Assembly (NCBI RefSeq): GCF_000004195.4
Contig: NC_030677.2
Location: 46,439,142-46,503,141 of the forward strand
Direction: 5' to 3'
DNA: 64,000 nucleotides
Origin: Xenopus tropicalis
Taxonomy: Eukaryota > Chordata > Amphibia > Anura > Pipidae
In this document: positions 10,577 through 20,409 of the stretch, one piece after another
How positions within the stretch are numbered: position 1 is the first letter of the stretch
Layout: every line of letters starts with the position of its first letter
Notes under the pieces: generated by a model
Database searches by the model: none
Told to the model about the DNA's origin: nothing
The model's input: the letters and a program-made list of their open reading frames with translations, nothing else
Program-made: the position numbers and the translations under genes

Positions 10577-10594
10577 TGGCGCCCAACGTGGGGC
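10577..10594 (+). other. Primer-binding site, tRNA-Lys type
   Basis: TGGCGCCCAACGTGGGGC lies 4 nt after the LTR end. The 18 nt match the known primer site for tRNA-Lys1,2 used by foamy viruses, some betaretroviruses and visna-type lentiviruses (general knowledge of PBS sequences). This confirms orientation and the LTR boundary. Confidence 0.88.
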
Positions 10595-10996
10595 CCGAAG
10601 GGTTAAATTCATTTTGAAAATTTCGGAGCCATTACCTGAGGGGCTGAGTAAAAGTGTGTGTGTTGCTTTAAAACTTGCTGACAGGCACTGCCGGACGCGT
10701 TAGGCAAAAGGCGCCGCAGTCCTGATCGTAATCCCTGATAACTAATTGGCCGTGGGTTCGGGCTTGAGGATTCCCCCCGTGTAATCCCATTGGCCGGCGG
10801 AACTGTCTATCACCGCCCATATAGATTTTTGGCGCCTTTCCTACGAAATCCCGCGAGAGGCGGGTTGTTTGTGAGATTTGGGCGCCCATTTCCCAGAGAT
10901 AGTGACATCACGGCGGCCATTTTGGGTTGTACTTCCCAAGAGAGAGGACGCGTGTGCCACTACTCGAGAGTTAACCCGGATACTAACAGTGTTGTG

Positions 10997-11346
10997 CGGC
11001 TGCCATCACTTATTCTGTGCTTCATCACCTACGCTACCAGTGCACAAGTGCCCACCTTACTCCGCGGCTGCCGAGAAGGACTGTTGGGTGCATCACTCAG
11101 GGACCAGCGGCTGCGGCCCGGGTGACAACGCAAGGAGCGCTTACCACACAGTGAGTACCCCACGGCTGTGGGCTACCTCCGCCAGCGGCATCGCTGATCG
11201 GATCGCGGCTGCGACCGATTGCATAACTATACCGCTGCATCTAACTGATATCTACCTGTCCGGGAATCGCGGCTGCGACCGGGTGGTAGTTAGAGACGTA
11301 CTGCCCAGTCAGTAATTATTGATCCATACGAACGATTAACGGCTGC
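10997..11346 (+). repeat. Leader repeats CGGCTGC in the LTR element
   Basis: The 7-mer CGGCTGC occurs at 10997, 11065, 11108, 11206, 11270 and 11340. The longer ATCGCGGCTGCGACCG occurs twice, at 11202-11217 and 11266-11281. The GC-rich leader (10595-11425) precedes the long frame. Position between primer site and coding region is where packaging and dimerisation signals lie in retroviruses, which is inference here. A possible splice donor CA/GTGAGT is at about 11150. Confidence 0.6.
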
Positions 11347-11425
11347 CCTATCGGTGTTAGCCAGTTTATACCAAGGATCTGAAGTATACTGCTGCGGGTG
11401 CAGGGCTACATTTTTACCACCAGTG

Positions 11426-12670
11426 ATGGCCGATGCTAGTGAGCCACGCCAGCTTAACCCCGAAAGTGAGGGGAAGGAGATACCCCTTAATGACCGTTTA
11501 GTATGGCTAGGCACATTTGGGGAGAGGGAGACTGAAGATGGCTCCATAGTGGTCGAGCCCTATTGTGCCCGCTGCCAAAAGCCGATTGTGCAGGCCTGGA
11601 AGGAACTAGAGGACCGTTGTCCTTTTTGCAAAACCCGCTGCTGGGTGAGGCCTATGGAGTCCAGGAAGGGCCCTGCATCTACTCCAGACTGTCCGGGTAC
11701 CTCCAGGTCGGAAACCCCGTCGCTAACGGCCTTATACCCCTTACATCCCTCTCCAACGCTGAAAGTGAGAGGGGGAGGGTTATCCTCCAGATCAGTGAGT
11801 CCTGAGGAGGTTGCTGATGCCATCTCGGTAGTAGCTTCTGAAAGTGTGTGGCCCAGTGACCGTTATACAGATGCCCAGTTATCTCCTAATACACCCACAG
11901 ATGTGCCTGACGTGGAACCCCACATGGCACTGTTGAAGTTAAACTTGGGTAGGGGCAGGTCACGCTCACCTACCCCAGAAGGAGCCAGTGCTGTATCCAC
12001 CCCATCCACCGGGAGTGATATTTTTATCAGCAGTTCCTTGGCTAGACAACGCCAAGTCCCAAACTGGATGGCCATGGACTTTGGGCCCCTTCCAAAGAGC
12101 GTTTCCGATGAGGAGCAACGCCCATTTGAGCCACCTCGACCAAACGAGAAACCGTCTAGAGATCCACCAGGTTGGCCCACCATTCCACCTCCCCCACATG
12201 TGTTCAGCAAGGACACCTCCTGCTGGGTAGCACAAGGGAGAGCAGACCCGAGTAAGTTTCGATCTGTTTCGCGGGTCCAAAGACTTATAAATGAGAGAGT
12301 CTACCAGATGTGGGGTTTCTATATGCCCTATGCCCCTGAGTGGGTATTCGATGAAGTGGAGCGGCTCCTAGACGAGTGGCTCTACGGAGTTCTCATCCGC
12401 CGGGAGGGCCTGACACCTGGAGGCCTCCTGCATCAAAATGCCACAAAGAGGAACCAGGACGCCGAGTACCTGGCAAACCTGGCAAGAGAATGGTGGTTCG
12501 GGCGAACCATTCTGAAACATGGAGTCCGGTCATGCGGTAAATTCCAAAAGGACCGCACTTTTGCCTTGCTGTCTAACCTACCATCAGGGGCCAAGATCGA
12601 CAAGCCTCATCCGGCCTACTATGTCGCTTTCAAGGTGACCAAGGATAAGTATGACCGCAATCTCCTCTGA
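11426..12670 (+). CDS. Unknown protein of the LTR element (414 aa from first ATG)
   Basis: Open from the stop at 11291-11293 to the TGA at 12668-12670. The first in-frame ATG, at 11426, is in a strong context (G at -3, G at +4). The open frame upstream of it reads EVYCCGCRATF, which looks like part of the same cysteine-rich module, so the real start may be upstream or supplied by splicing. Numbering from codon 11354: Cys pairs CCGC (about 13-16), CARC (about 71-74) and CPFCKTRC (about 91-98), possibly a zinc ribbon. Then a Ser/Pro-rich middle (about 105-290) with LGRGRSRSPTPEG, and a Trp/Tyr-rich, probably helical C-terminal part (about 300-438) with VYQMWGFYMPYAPEWVFDEV and LAREWWFGRTILKHG. 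No protease, RT, integrase, nucleocapsid CCHC or matrix pattern. It could be a divergent gag-like or accessory protein, or a captured host gene. I do not recognise it. Confidence 0.8.
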   Translation: MADASEPRQLNPESEGKEIPLNDRLVWLGTFGERETEDGSIVVEPYCARCQKPIVQAWKELEDRCPFCKTRCWVRPMESRKGPASTPDCPGTSRSETPSLTALYPLHPSPTLKVRGGGLSSRSVSPEEVADAISVVASESVWPSDRYTDAQLSPNTPTDVPDVEPHMALLKLNLGRGRSRSPTPEGASAVSTPSTGSDIFISSSLARQRQVPNWMAMDFGPLPKSVSDEEQRPFEPPRPNEKPSRDPPGWPTIPPPPHVFSKDTSCWVAQGRADPSKFRSVSRVQRLINERVYQMWGFYMPYAPEWVFDEVERLLDEWLYGVLIRREGLTPGGLLHQNATKRNQDAEYLANLAREWWFGRTILKHGVRSCGKFQKDRTFALLSNLPSGAKIDKPHPAYYVAFKVTKDKYDRNLL

Positions 12671-12699
12671 GAATCCCATGCCGGTCTGGATCTTCATCC

Positions 12700-13715
12700 C
12701 AGATGGGATTTTCCCCCGGGTGGGAGGTGGGTTTATACTTCCTTAAGGTTAAGGGAAAACCACCCACCATTTTGGGCACACCTCTAAAGAGACTGCCGTG
12801 TTTTGCCGCCATAGGGTGTGACCCCTTCTTTCAGTTATCCACAGTGGTGGATTTGTGTTCTTAAGTTGAAGCTCTCAAGGAGAGACTGTAAAATTGTTAA
12901 TAGTTGGGTGAACAATCAAAAGACTGCTGCGCCCCATCCCACTACAACTTCTACTTCATTGCCTGCTCCACACCACGAAGTGCATGTCGAGACATCCATG
13001 AACACTGGGGTTGGGTGGAAGGCCTGGACTTAATAAAGTTGATGGGTGGGGATGTATTACAGTTTAAATTGTGCCCAATAACAATTTCTTTACAGCCAAG
13101 CATTGTGCCTGGGGACCCCTGAGTGAAGGCAGGATCGTCCTCATGTGTAAGTGTATCTATTATATCCCTGTTGCAGGTTACAGGTGGTATATCAAGGATA
13201 CCTAAGTGTGTACCTGAGCACCACTGTTTAGGGGCAGGAAGGTGACTCAAGAATTCTAAGTATTGTGCCTGTCATACCTCTGTTGCAGAGTCAGATGGTA
13301 TGTCATGGATCTATAAGTAAAGTGCCTGAGTGATCTATTATGACACTCATGATTGTATATGGTTTACAGTAACGTAACTAGCAACGAAACAGTTAATATT
13401 TTGTTTAAATCAAAATTCTGTTACAGCTAAGATGGTGCCTGGGAACCTGTATTTCAGGAGAATTCCCATGTGTGCACTGGAGTGATCCTACAGGACACTC
13501 AAAGTGTATATGATTCAATACAAGTTGCTGTATGTGCCTAATCTTTTCTTTACAGCTATCCAGTGTACCAGATACTCCTCAGGAGAGGGTATCAGAAACG
13601 GATGTAAGGATACTGTATTTTTGCACTAAATCAATGCACTACTGTTTTTGCTTGAAATGTGTACTTAATGTTATTTGCCATTGCCGGGTCGGAATGGAAT
13701 TTTCCCCCGGGTGAA
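12700..13715 (+). repeat. Degenerate repeat array with acceptor-like motifs, LTR element 3' region
   Basis: Two related blocks read CTGTTGCAG..CAGRTGGTAT at about 13168 and 13278. Two others read TTCTKTTACAGCYAAG..TGGTGCCTGGG-like at about 13084 and 13421, and a further TTTTCTTTACAGCTATCCAG is at about 13543-13562. Each block carries a pyrimidine tract ending in CAG, that is, a splice-acceptor-like site. The array is bounded by two copies of ATTTTCCCCCGGGTG (12708-12722 region and 13699-13713 region). No long open frame. Confidence 0.6.
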
Positions 13716-14611
13716 TGTAGGGAGCCATAGGGTTAAGCTCCCTATGGTGTTATCCCTTATCTTTATGTTATCTGTGTTGTAATAGGGCAGAGCCCTCTAC
13801 ACTCAGATTACTGTTATCAGGCTGCCCTCTATAGGTTTAGCCCAGGTTGACCACTCCCCTTGTGCAGACTATATAGTGTCTTGCACCAGGAAGTGTCTTC
13901 CTCTTTGGCTGCTGTTCTCTCAGGCTGCATGTCATCGGGCCTGAGACACACGGTCTCAGTAAAGAGAACTGCCAGTTTATAAGTCGGGGACAGGGCCCCG
14001 TGAATGAGAACTAGCCAGCACAGACAGTTTTACTTATAGCACCCTCTAGAAGTGGTGAGAGTAGTTAGCTTATTTAGCAAGGGCAGTCTATAGCCCCAAC
14101 CAGGAGTTGTAACAAAAGGTTTAGTCCACCCCGGCTCTGTAGTCGTTCTTTAGGGACCGGTTTTATTAGACGCCAGGTACCAGTGTTAGGAGCTCTCCCC
14201 TGGACCACAGTCGGCCGGAACACTCCCTTCTGAAAGGTCTATATCTCAGGTGTCAACTAATCCTCTGTGCATCCTCCAAGTGGGTTATTCTGTGCCTAAA
14301 GTGTCACATCTGCTGTACTATCTGTGACATCATACACTGCTGTGTCTGTGAGTATACCCTGCTGCACTATAAAGTTGTGCCTTTGTCCAATAAATTGTAC
14401 TATAGTTATTAAGCAAGAATCCTCTGGCGTCCATTATTCTCTATTTGCACTACACACCTCAGCTAGTTGTAGTTCAACTACACCCTCAGCTCCATCTAAT
14501 TCTCCCATATAGCGGAGGCTCACCCCTTTGTATTAAGTGTCGCAATGTAACCCATGCTCACAATATCACTACTAGCCTGGGTTTGATAAATTGGGTCAGA
14601 AAAGCGTTACA
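13716..14611 (+). repeat. 3' LTR
   Basis: Same length (896 bp) and, by eye, same sequence as 9677-10572. It is preceded by CCCCCGGGTGAA rather than an ordinary purine-only polypurine tract. Confidence 0.92.
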
Positions 14612-14631
14612 CTCCTATAATAGAATCTTCT

Positions 14632-14812
14632 TTGTATGTATAACTTTATTTGATAAAGCACCACAAGGGTACACAGCGCTGTACAATCTTACAAAATACA
14701 AAATTGCACACAGGGAGGACAAGTGTTATAATAAATACATATATATATATATATAAATGCACAGGGAATAAGTGCTATGTGGTATGAGACACAGAGCTTA
14801 CAATCTAAGTAT
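14632..14812 (-). mobile_element. L2-type LINE 3' end fragment
   Basis: Carries the tail seen at 1405-1560: TATGTATAACTTTATTTGAT, then 'aaagcaccacaagggtacacagcgctgta', ending with 'gtgctatgtggtatgagacacagagcttacaatctaag'. No coding part. Contains a (TA)n run at 14735-14757. Confidence 0.7.
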
Positions 14813-15474
14813 TTGTTCCAAACACATCACATCCTCTGGCTAGTGGGGTAACCAAAAGAGAGCGAGCATATGGAACCTTCCTTTTTTATAAACGAGGGGA
14901 AACCTGACACCTTACATTGCTAAGGGATCTACTTCCCCTCCCTACTGTAGTAATGGACCCCATTTAGTTGTCTGAAAACCCTTCTGGGGAACTAAGAAAT
15001 TAAAGTTTGGCAAACCTTTACCCTTCTACACTTCCTTGATAGCTTAGTTTTTTGTCTTTTTGTTTTAAACCTATGTTAAATAATAACTGTATAATGGCTC
15101 TGTGTTTAATATTCCAATGAACATTACTTTACATATATATTTTATAGGCTTATCTGAAACCAACCTTAGCTCTTAGAACTTGCAGATAAAACATTGTTAT
15201 AATAATGACCTTGATATAAGTTCCAGGAATATCATAGGTTAAATAATTCTTCAACCCAATTTTGCCCTCCAAATCCAAAATCATTATTAAACCCAAATCT
15301 TCTCCATTAACTGGTGTATTCCTACTAAGAAGGAGCAAAGAATAAGAATTCATTATCAGGAAATGAAGTCCAAGGGGGAATATTTTTAGAATTTAAACTG
15401 TGCATTTCTGATTGAATCTCTGTAGTTCACATTATGCTATGTATTAACACTCTCTGTGCTATAAGGGGCAGATT
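14813..15474. other. No gene or repeat recognised
   Basis: AT-rich DNA after the L2 fragment. Short frames only. Confidence 0.45.
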
Positions 15475-15845
15475 TATCAAAATTTGCATTTGTGCTTTTA
15501 ACATTGATTCAAGAGTTATATGACAAAAATCTCAAATTTGATTTCCCAAAACTGGCAAGGATATATATATGTCAATTAGAGTTCCGTAATTCAGGCTATT
15601 TGACAATTTAAGCTTTAGACATTTATTTGAAATTAATCAGAGTTAAATAGAATAAATTCTACCCTCCATTTTCAATAAGTCTGCCTAATTCAAATTCATC
15701 TTACACATTACATTTTAAAATAGCTTCAATTTTTAAAATAAAACTCCTTTTGAATTTACCAGCTTTTAGGTGGCAAGCTTTTGCATTTGATTTTTTTGAA
15801 AAATTCAAGTTTCAAAAACTCTAATTTGAATTTAAGATTTTTGCC
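15475..15845. mobile_element. GGGGCAGATTTATCAA-type MITE, right end missing or decayed
   Basis: The left end GGGGCAGATTTATCAAAA follows TAA at 15472-15474, a Harbinger-like 3-bp target. The interior has the AT-rich 'AAATTCAAG/TTTGAATTT' inverted motifs of this family. The expected right terminus is not found near 15845, so the end is approximate. Confidence 0.6.
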
Positions 15846-16449
15846 ACAAAAACAGCACTGAACTCTTACTATCATTGCTGCTTGGTCAGAAACAGTGATC
15901 TATAGTTAAGCTGCATAGTGTACCTTTTTGAAAAACATAGCACATACTACATAGTTGCTGAGACTGAAAAAAGACATACTGAATTTCTCAGATAACTCCT
16001 ACATATTTTAAAGGACAATCTTGGCTCCAGTTATTTTGCAGAACATTCTACAGAATGTTTAATGACCATTGTTGATATACTATAACATTTTTTCAATAAG
16101 GATTGTTAAATATTCTGTCAAATTGTATGCAAAATTTTGGATAATTAGTGAAGCCTAAATAAAATGTTAATTTGGGAAAAATAATCTCTAATTTAAATGA
16201 AACCGAGACTTAGCTAGCCTAGAGCAAGCAGTGTTTATTTTTAAGTTATATGCATATAGTAAATTAATTTCATGTAAAGCATCTTCTTAACCTTAAAAAT
16301 GTACAGTGAACTGTTATGTATCAAAGTATATTACACAGTGTCAGTCACTTGCTATTACAGTGTAGAGAAAGTGTGCTGTGCATATAGCTGGGATAAATGG
16401 GTTAAAACACAATTTCACAATCTCGGGAATCTAGTGAACAATTTCTGTC
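15846..16449. other. AT-rich DNA, nothing recognised
   Basis: No open frame of note and no repeat end recognised. Confidence 0.45.
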
Positions 16450-16978
16450 CCTTATTTATTAAAAAAGGAGGGATCACATGACTCTTCCTCTTTGGTCTCC
16501 AAAGTACCAGGGGTGAATGTGCTAGAAGCCTGGAGTATAAGGCCCCAGTATCAAAATCAGACCCTAAGAAGGTCAGCAACCTCAGAGAATGAAGTAAAGG
16601 CAAATGGGGCCAGCCTCAGGGCGTCCGGATTATAAATCCGGCTCTGCATTCAGCATGAGAGTGATGTGTATTCGATTCTTTAGGTGTCAGCACACTGCAG
16701 CAATTGGCAGCTGTGGGAACCCTGGAGCTACTGCCTGGTCTGGAGGTGGCAGTTTGCACCAGAGTCCCCCTGTGTCAACAGGTGCACTTACTCTTTATTC
16801 AGAACAGGAAGAAGTGCCGAGCATGACTATACAAAAGTGCAATGTTTAATGAATGGAGTATTTTGTGCAGCGGACTGTAGAGAAGTTAGTAGCCACACAA
16901 CAGTGAAACAGGACAGTGTCTGTTGTACGGGCTTTGTAAAACAGGGCAGCTTTTTGTAAGCTCTAGAAAAGTGCCACC
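16450..16978. other. GC-richer tract of unknown nature
   Basis: Clearly less AT-rich than its neighbours. Includes a small perfect hairpin CCGGATTATAAATCCGG at 16625-16641. On the minus strand there is TTCTGAATAAAGAGTAAGTG at about 16802-16783, where AATAAA sits beside a donor-like GTAAGT. No coding frame spans it convincingly. It may be an old retroelement or an untranslated exon. Confidence 0.3.
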
Positions 16979-17483
16979 TTAAAGGAACAGTAACACCTAA
17001 AAATGAAAAAGTTTTAAAGTAAATAAAATATAATGTACTGTTGCCCTGACTGGTAAAAATGTATATAAATAAGCTGCTGTGTAGCCATGTGGGCAGGCAT
17101 TCAAGCTGGGGAAAAGGAGAAAAGGCATAGGTTACATAGCAGATAACAAATAAGCTGTGTAGGATGTAATGGGGTAAGTAACCTGTGCCTTTTCTCCTTT
17201 GAATGGCTGCCCCCATGGCTACACTGCTAGCTAGCTAGGTGTAAAAAAATTAAGCATGCAACAGTTTTCATTTTCGCCATTTCATGATTCTTTTAAATCA
17301 TTCGCAAAATTTCTGCAAAGTGAAACGGGATAGATTCGCTCATCACTGTACACAGAAACTTTGTTTATATAAACTATAGTCTTTCAGAGGCAAACACACG
17401 AGTTGCACCAGTGCAGGGCAACAGTACCTTTTATTATAATTACTTTGAGATGCTTTCATTTGTTGGTGTTACTGTTCCTTTAA
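16979..17483. mobile_element. T2-type MITE with nested foldback remnant
   Basis: Left end TTAAAGGAACAGTAACACC; right end GGTGTTACTGTTCCTTTAA, a near-perfect inverted pair including the TTAA target. The interior contains long inverted parts, for example AAGGAGAAAAGGCATAGG/CCTGTGCCTTTTCTCCTT at about 17115 and 17180. The right half of a GTGATGAGCG-type foldback is inserted at about 17264-17346, ending GATTCGCTCATCAC. Confidence 0.85.
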
Positions 17484-18825
17484 GTAATGTTCTCATTGTA
17501 GTAGCAGTTCTAACTGCAAGTTATACGGCTGCTCCCATTTATGATGATGAATGCAATAAAACAATAATGGACATTTAATGACCAGAACGAATTGTACTTT
17601 ATAGTTTTTTTGCATGTTTACTAAATAGAAAAACCCTGGCAATCAAGCTAAAATGTTTTGGTTTGAAGCTCTAGTAAATCTGAGCATGTCATTTATCTCC
17701 TCAAAGCAATAAAATTCCTGGAGTCCCTTGGAGACACTATATTTTTTAAATCTGAATACATTCTTTTATTATATTAGATGAGCTGCTAGATAAAATGTAA
17801 CATATAAAACTTATTAATGCACTTTATATTAAAACAACAATCAATTTATATTAAACAATAATCATCTTTTGGTCTAAAAGAGAAGGCTGAAGTAACAGGG
17901 TCTGTAAGGAAAAGTGTTTCCCAGCCCCCAGTGGCACAACAAGGAAGTGCGCTTCTAAATCATCACACAGTCCAGGCACAGGGAAACTGATGTTGATATG
18001 AGCAACCAAACTATAATAGTTGGGCTTAAAAATTATTTTTCAAAATGAGGCTTTTTTAAATAGAGAAGAGAGATTATGGCACTCACAGGATTTGAAAAGT
18101 AACAAAACTGTTATATATATAAGTGCCATGTGGTATGAGACACAGTAGGAAGGAGGTCCCTGCCCCATAGAGCTTACAATCTGAGTGATACACATTCATG
18201 GACTCTACCTATACTGTAACTAACCATTCCCCTTTAAAATTATTCTTGTTTAAAAGGTTTAATTCTAAAATCCAGATGGATAAGTAGATGAATCAGTCCA
18301 TGTGTGGGTGGGTGTTTACGCACAGGGGCAGGCCTTTTTGATTATATGAGACTAAACTAAAAATTAAAGATATCTCAAAATATTTTCAGGTTTCCAAACA
18401 AAACTCTTGAACTAGAATATGATTATTAAACTACAAACTGAGAATAGTTATAGGGTTCATTATGTGAATCTATTGCATTCCATAATAAGATTCATTATTC
18501 CCGCAAAGCTATTATGAATCAAATGAAAATCTGTACAAACAGAATTACTTGTTTATTTGGATGAATGCTGGATTAATTTATGTAGTCTTTGGACTGATAC
18601 GTGTGTTAATGTAATTATAGTTCAGATGCAAATCCTAATTTGCTTTGGAATGTTCATCTCTCCTTAGTGCTACAGTATGTTGTGTTATCTGTTTTAAAGG
18701 TGGAGGGAGCAGCAAGAAAATTAAAGCGTTAAACAATAACTCATGGTTGGAGAGATTGAAGAGTTGAGCTTTGAGAAAATGCTAATGAAATGATATCTCA
18801 GTCTGACTTGGTATTCATAATATGT
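17484..18825. other. AT-rich DNA with a small L2 tail fragment
   Basis: Positions 18113-18192 match the minus-strand L2 tail ('aagtgccatgtggtatgagacacag...gagcttacaatct'). Otherwise no gene or repeat end recognised. Confidence 0.5.
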
Positions 18826-18975
18826 AATGATGAGCAAAATGGTGCCATTACGTTTGCGAAAAAAAAAATGTGAATCTGCAGAAAAATTCCCATTGGGATC
18901 AATGGGGGGCTATTTGCCCAGTTTTCTGCCTCCAAATGCTTTTAAGTCAGTGGGTGTTTTTCGTTGCATTGTTTC
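18826..18975. mobile_element. GATGAGC-type MITE fragment
   Basis: Begins 'taatgatgagcaaaatggtgccattacgtttgcg', resembling the left end of the GTGATGAGCG family. The right end is missing; the next element follows directly. Confidence 0.4.
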
Positions 18976-18979
18976 CTGC

Positions 18980-19260
18980 ACAGTGTCGGACTAGCCCACC
19001 AGGATACCATGAAAACTCCCAGCGGGCCCCGGTATCAGTGGGCCCAACTGCTCCTCACCGTTTGGCCTGTTTCATGGTCATTCCCTATTTCTGAATTGGA
19101 AGAAAGAGGAGAAATAGATGGAAGAATAGATGCTAGCATGTAAATAAAAGAGACTAGGAGAATAAAGAGGTTGGGTGAGCAAAGGGGGAAAGGAATAGTT
19201 AGGAAAGTGGGCCTAGGTCTAAGGTTTTCTGGTGGGCCTGGGTTTCCAGTCCAACACTGT
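18980..19260. mobile_element. MITE with ACAGTGTYGGACT ends
   Basis: Left ACAGTGTCGGACTAGCCCACC (first 20 nt from 18980) and right GGTTTCCAGTCCAACACTGT are inverted partners. GC-rich arms with GGGCCC motifs surround an AT-richer loop. No target duplication evident. Confidence 0.7.
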
Positions 19261-20149
19261 TTTTGCACAAAAAAGGTATTTTCCAGTAAAACAAAATGCA
19301 TGGCAAAATTGTAGGACAGATATGTGAACATTTTCTCTTCTTTTGAAAATGGGATTTCATTGTGAATCTGTATAAGATAATTCAGTTCAACTCAAGTTGA
19401 ACATCAAATCACCAGTTGAGTTAAACAAAAAATCCAGTTGCAATTACCTTGGATTCTTTAGACTGCTAAAAGATGCTCTATATCATAACCTGTGTAAATG
19501 AAATCTTAAGGAGGATAATTCACAAACATTAGCCAACTGGTCTCTATACACTCTTGGGAACCCTAGAAGCCACTGGGTCTGCTGACCCTTTTATTACTCC
19601 CCTGAGTTTAGTAAACTAGACCTGCTAATGAGGGATAGGCAGTGAAATGAACAGTACAAATATTTGCATGTTTTAATTTCTTGTGTCTATAATTCATGAG
19701 ATTTTTTTTTCAAATCGGCTGTTAGTTTACCAACATTTTTTTTTCTGTGACACAATATAATCTGTTTAGTTCTCAGAAGTAATGGAGTACTGAACCAACA
19801 AAAGGCAAATTCACATGGTACAAAGTTATCATTTAATATGTGTCTCACAGGAGCTCTAAAGCATTCAGGTTTATGGATGAGCTATTGAGGGCTAAATGTT
19901 TCATGCAGGAAAATGCAGCATTAAAAGAAGAGTGCTTTTTAAATAGTTAAAAGAGTCAGTACATAAAAAGAGCACTGACAATAAGAGGAAATATGGATGA
20001 AATGCAAAATTATTTAGGGATGTAGAAAAACAAACAACAGAAAATACTGAAGATAGAGTTCCTGGCTGAACCTAATCCAAGTCTTAAAAATCAATGACTT
20101 TTTGTCACGTAAACATGGAAGCTGAAATTTTTTCCCAGCATGCACCTTT
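19261..20149. other. No gene recognised
   Basis: AT-rich; short frames only. Confidence 0.45.
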
Positions 20150-20270
20150 CTTTAAACCTTCTGTATCCTAATCTACATAAACAAATTAGGATTCAGATTT
20201 GGTGTTGAGCTGAATCTTTTACAAATGATTTGGGGTTGAATCCAAAAATAGTGGATTTGGTGCATCCCTA
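20150..20270. mobile_element. Fragment ending GATTTGGTGCATCCCTA
   Basis: The terminal phrase is the inverse of TAGGGATGCACCAAATC, the end of an abundant frog DNA element (possibly hAT). Only one end is visible. Confidence 0.4.
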
Positions 20271-20409
20271 ACTTCAATGCATTTGGTGTGAGAAAAAAAC
20301 CTGAGAAAAAACATCACTTTATTAGGCATGAAAAAAATGTGGCAAAAAATGGCCATTGACTTCAGTGCATCTAGCTTGAGAAAAACACAGCAAAAAACTC
20401 CCACTGATT

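Larger units (their letters stand above)
9677..14611 (+). mobile_element. Young LTR retroelement without pol, carrying an unknown ORF
   Basis: Two 896-bp direct terminal repeats (9677-10572 and 13716-14611) both begin TGTAGGG and end GTTACA, in agreement with TG...CA rules. The element is flanked by a 4-bp duplication CTCC at 9673-9676 and 14612-14615. A primer-binding site complementary to a lysine tRNA follows the 5' LTR by 4 nt. The 3.1-kb interior encodes one long frame and no protease, reverse transcriptase, RNase H, integrase or envelope motif I can find on any strand, so mobility must depend on another element. A lysine primer with a 4-bp duplication fits foamy-virus-like elements, though Ty3-type or other retroviruses are not excluded. 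Reading the two LTRs side by side I see no difference, which implies a very recent insertion. Confidence 0.9.

Noticed and set aside
10878..11315. 145-codon frame in the leader of the LTR element
   Set aside because: It lies in the GC-rich repeated leader, shows no domain, ends before the long frame and overlaps other open frames. It could be part of a spliced product but cannot be supported alone.
11563..12280. Shorter frames on both strands inside the long LTR-element frame
   Set aside because: Shadows of the 414-438 residue frame in other phases.
16604..16660. Hairpin CCGGATTATAAATCCGG considered as part of a tRNA-like gene
   Set aside because: No acceptor stem, D-arm or GGTTCGAATCC-type T-arm around it.
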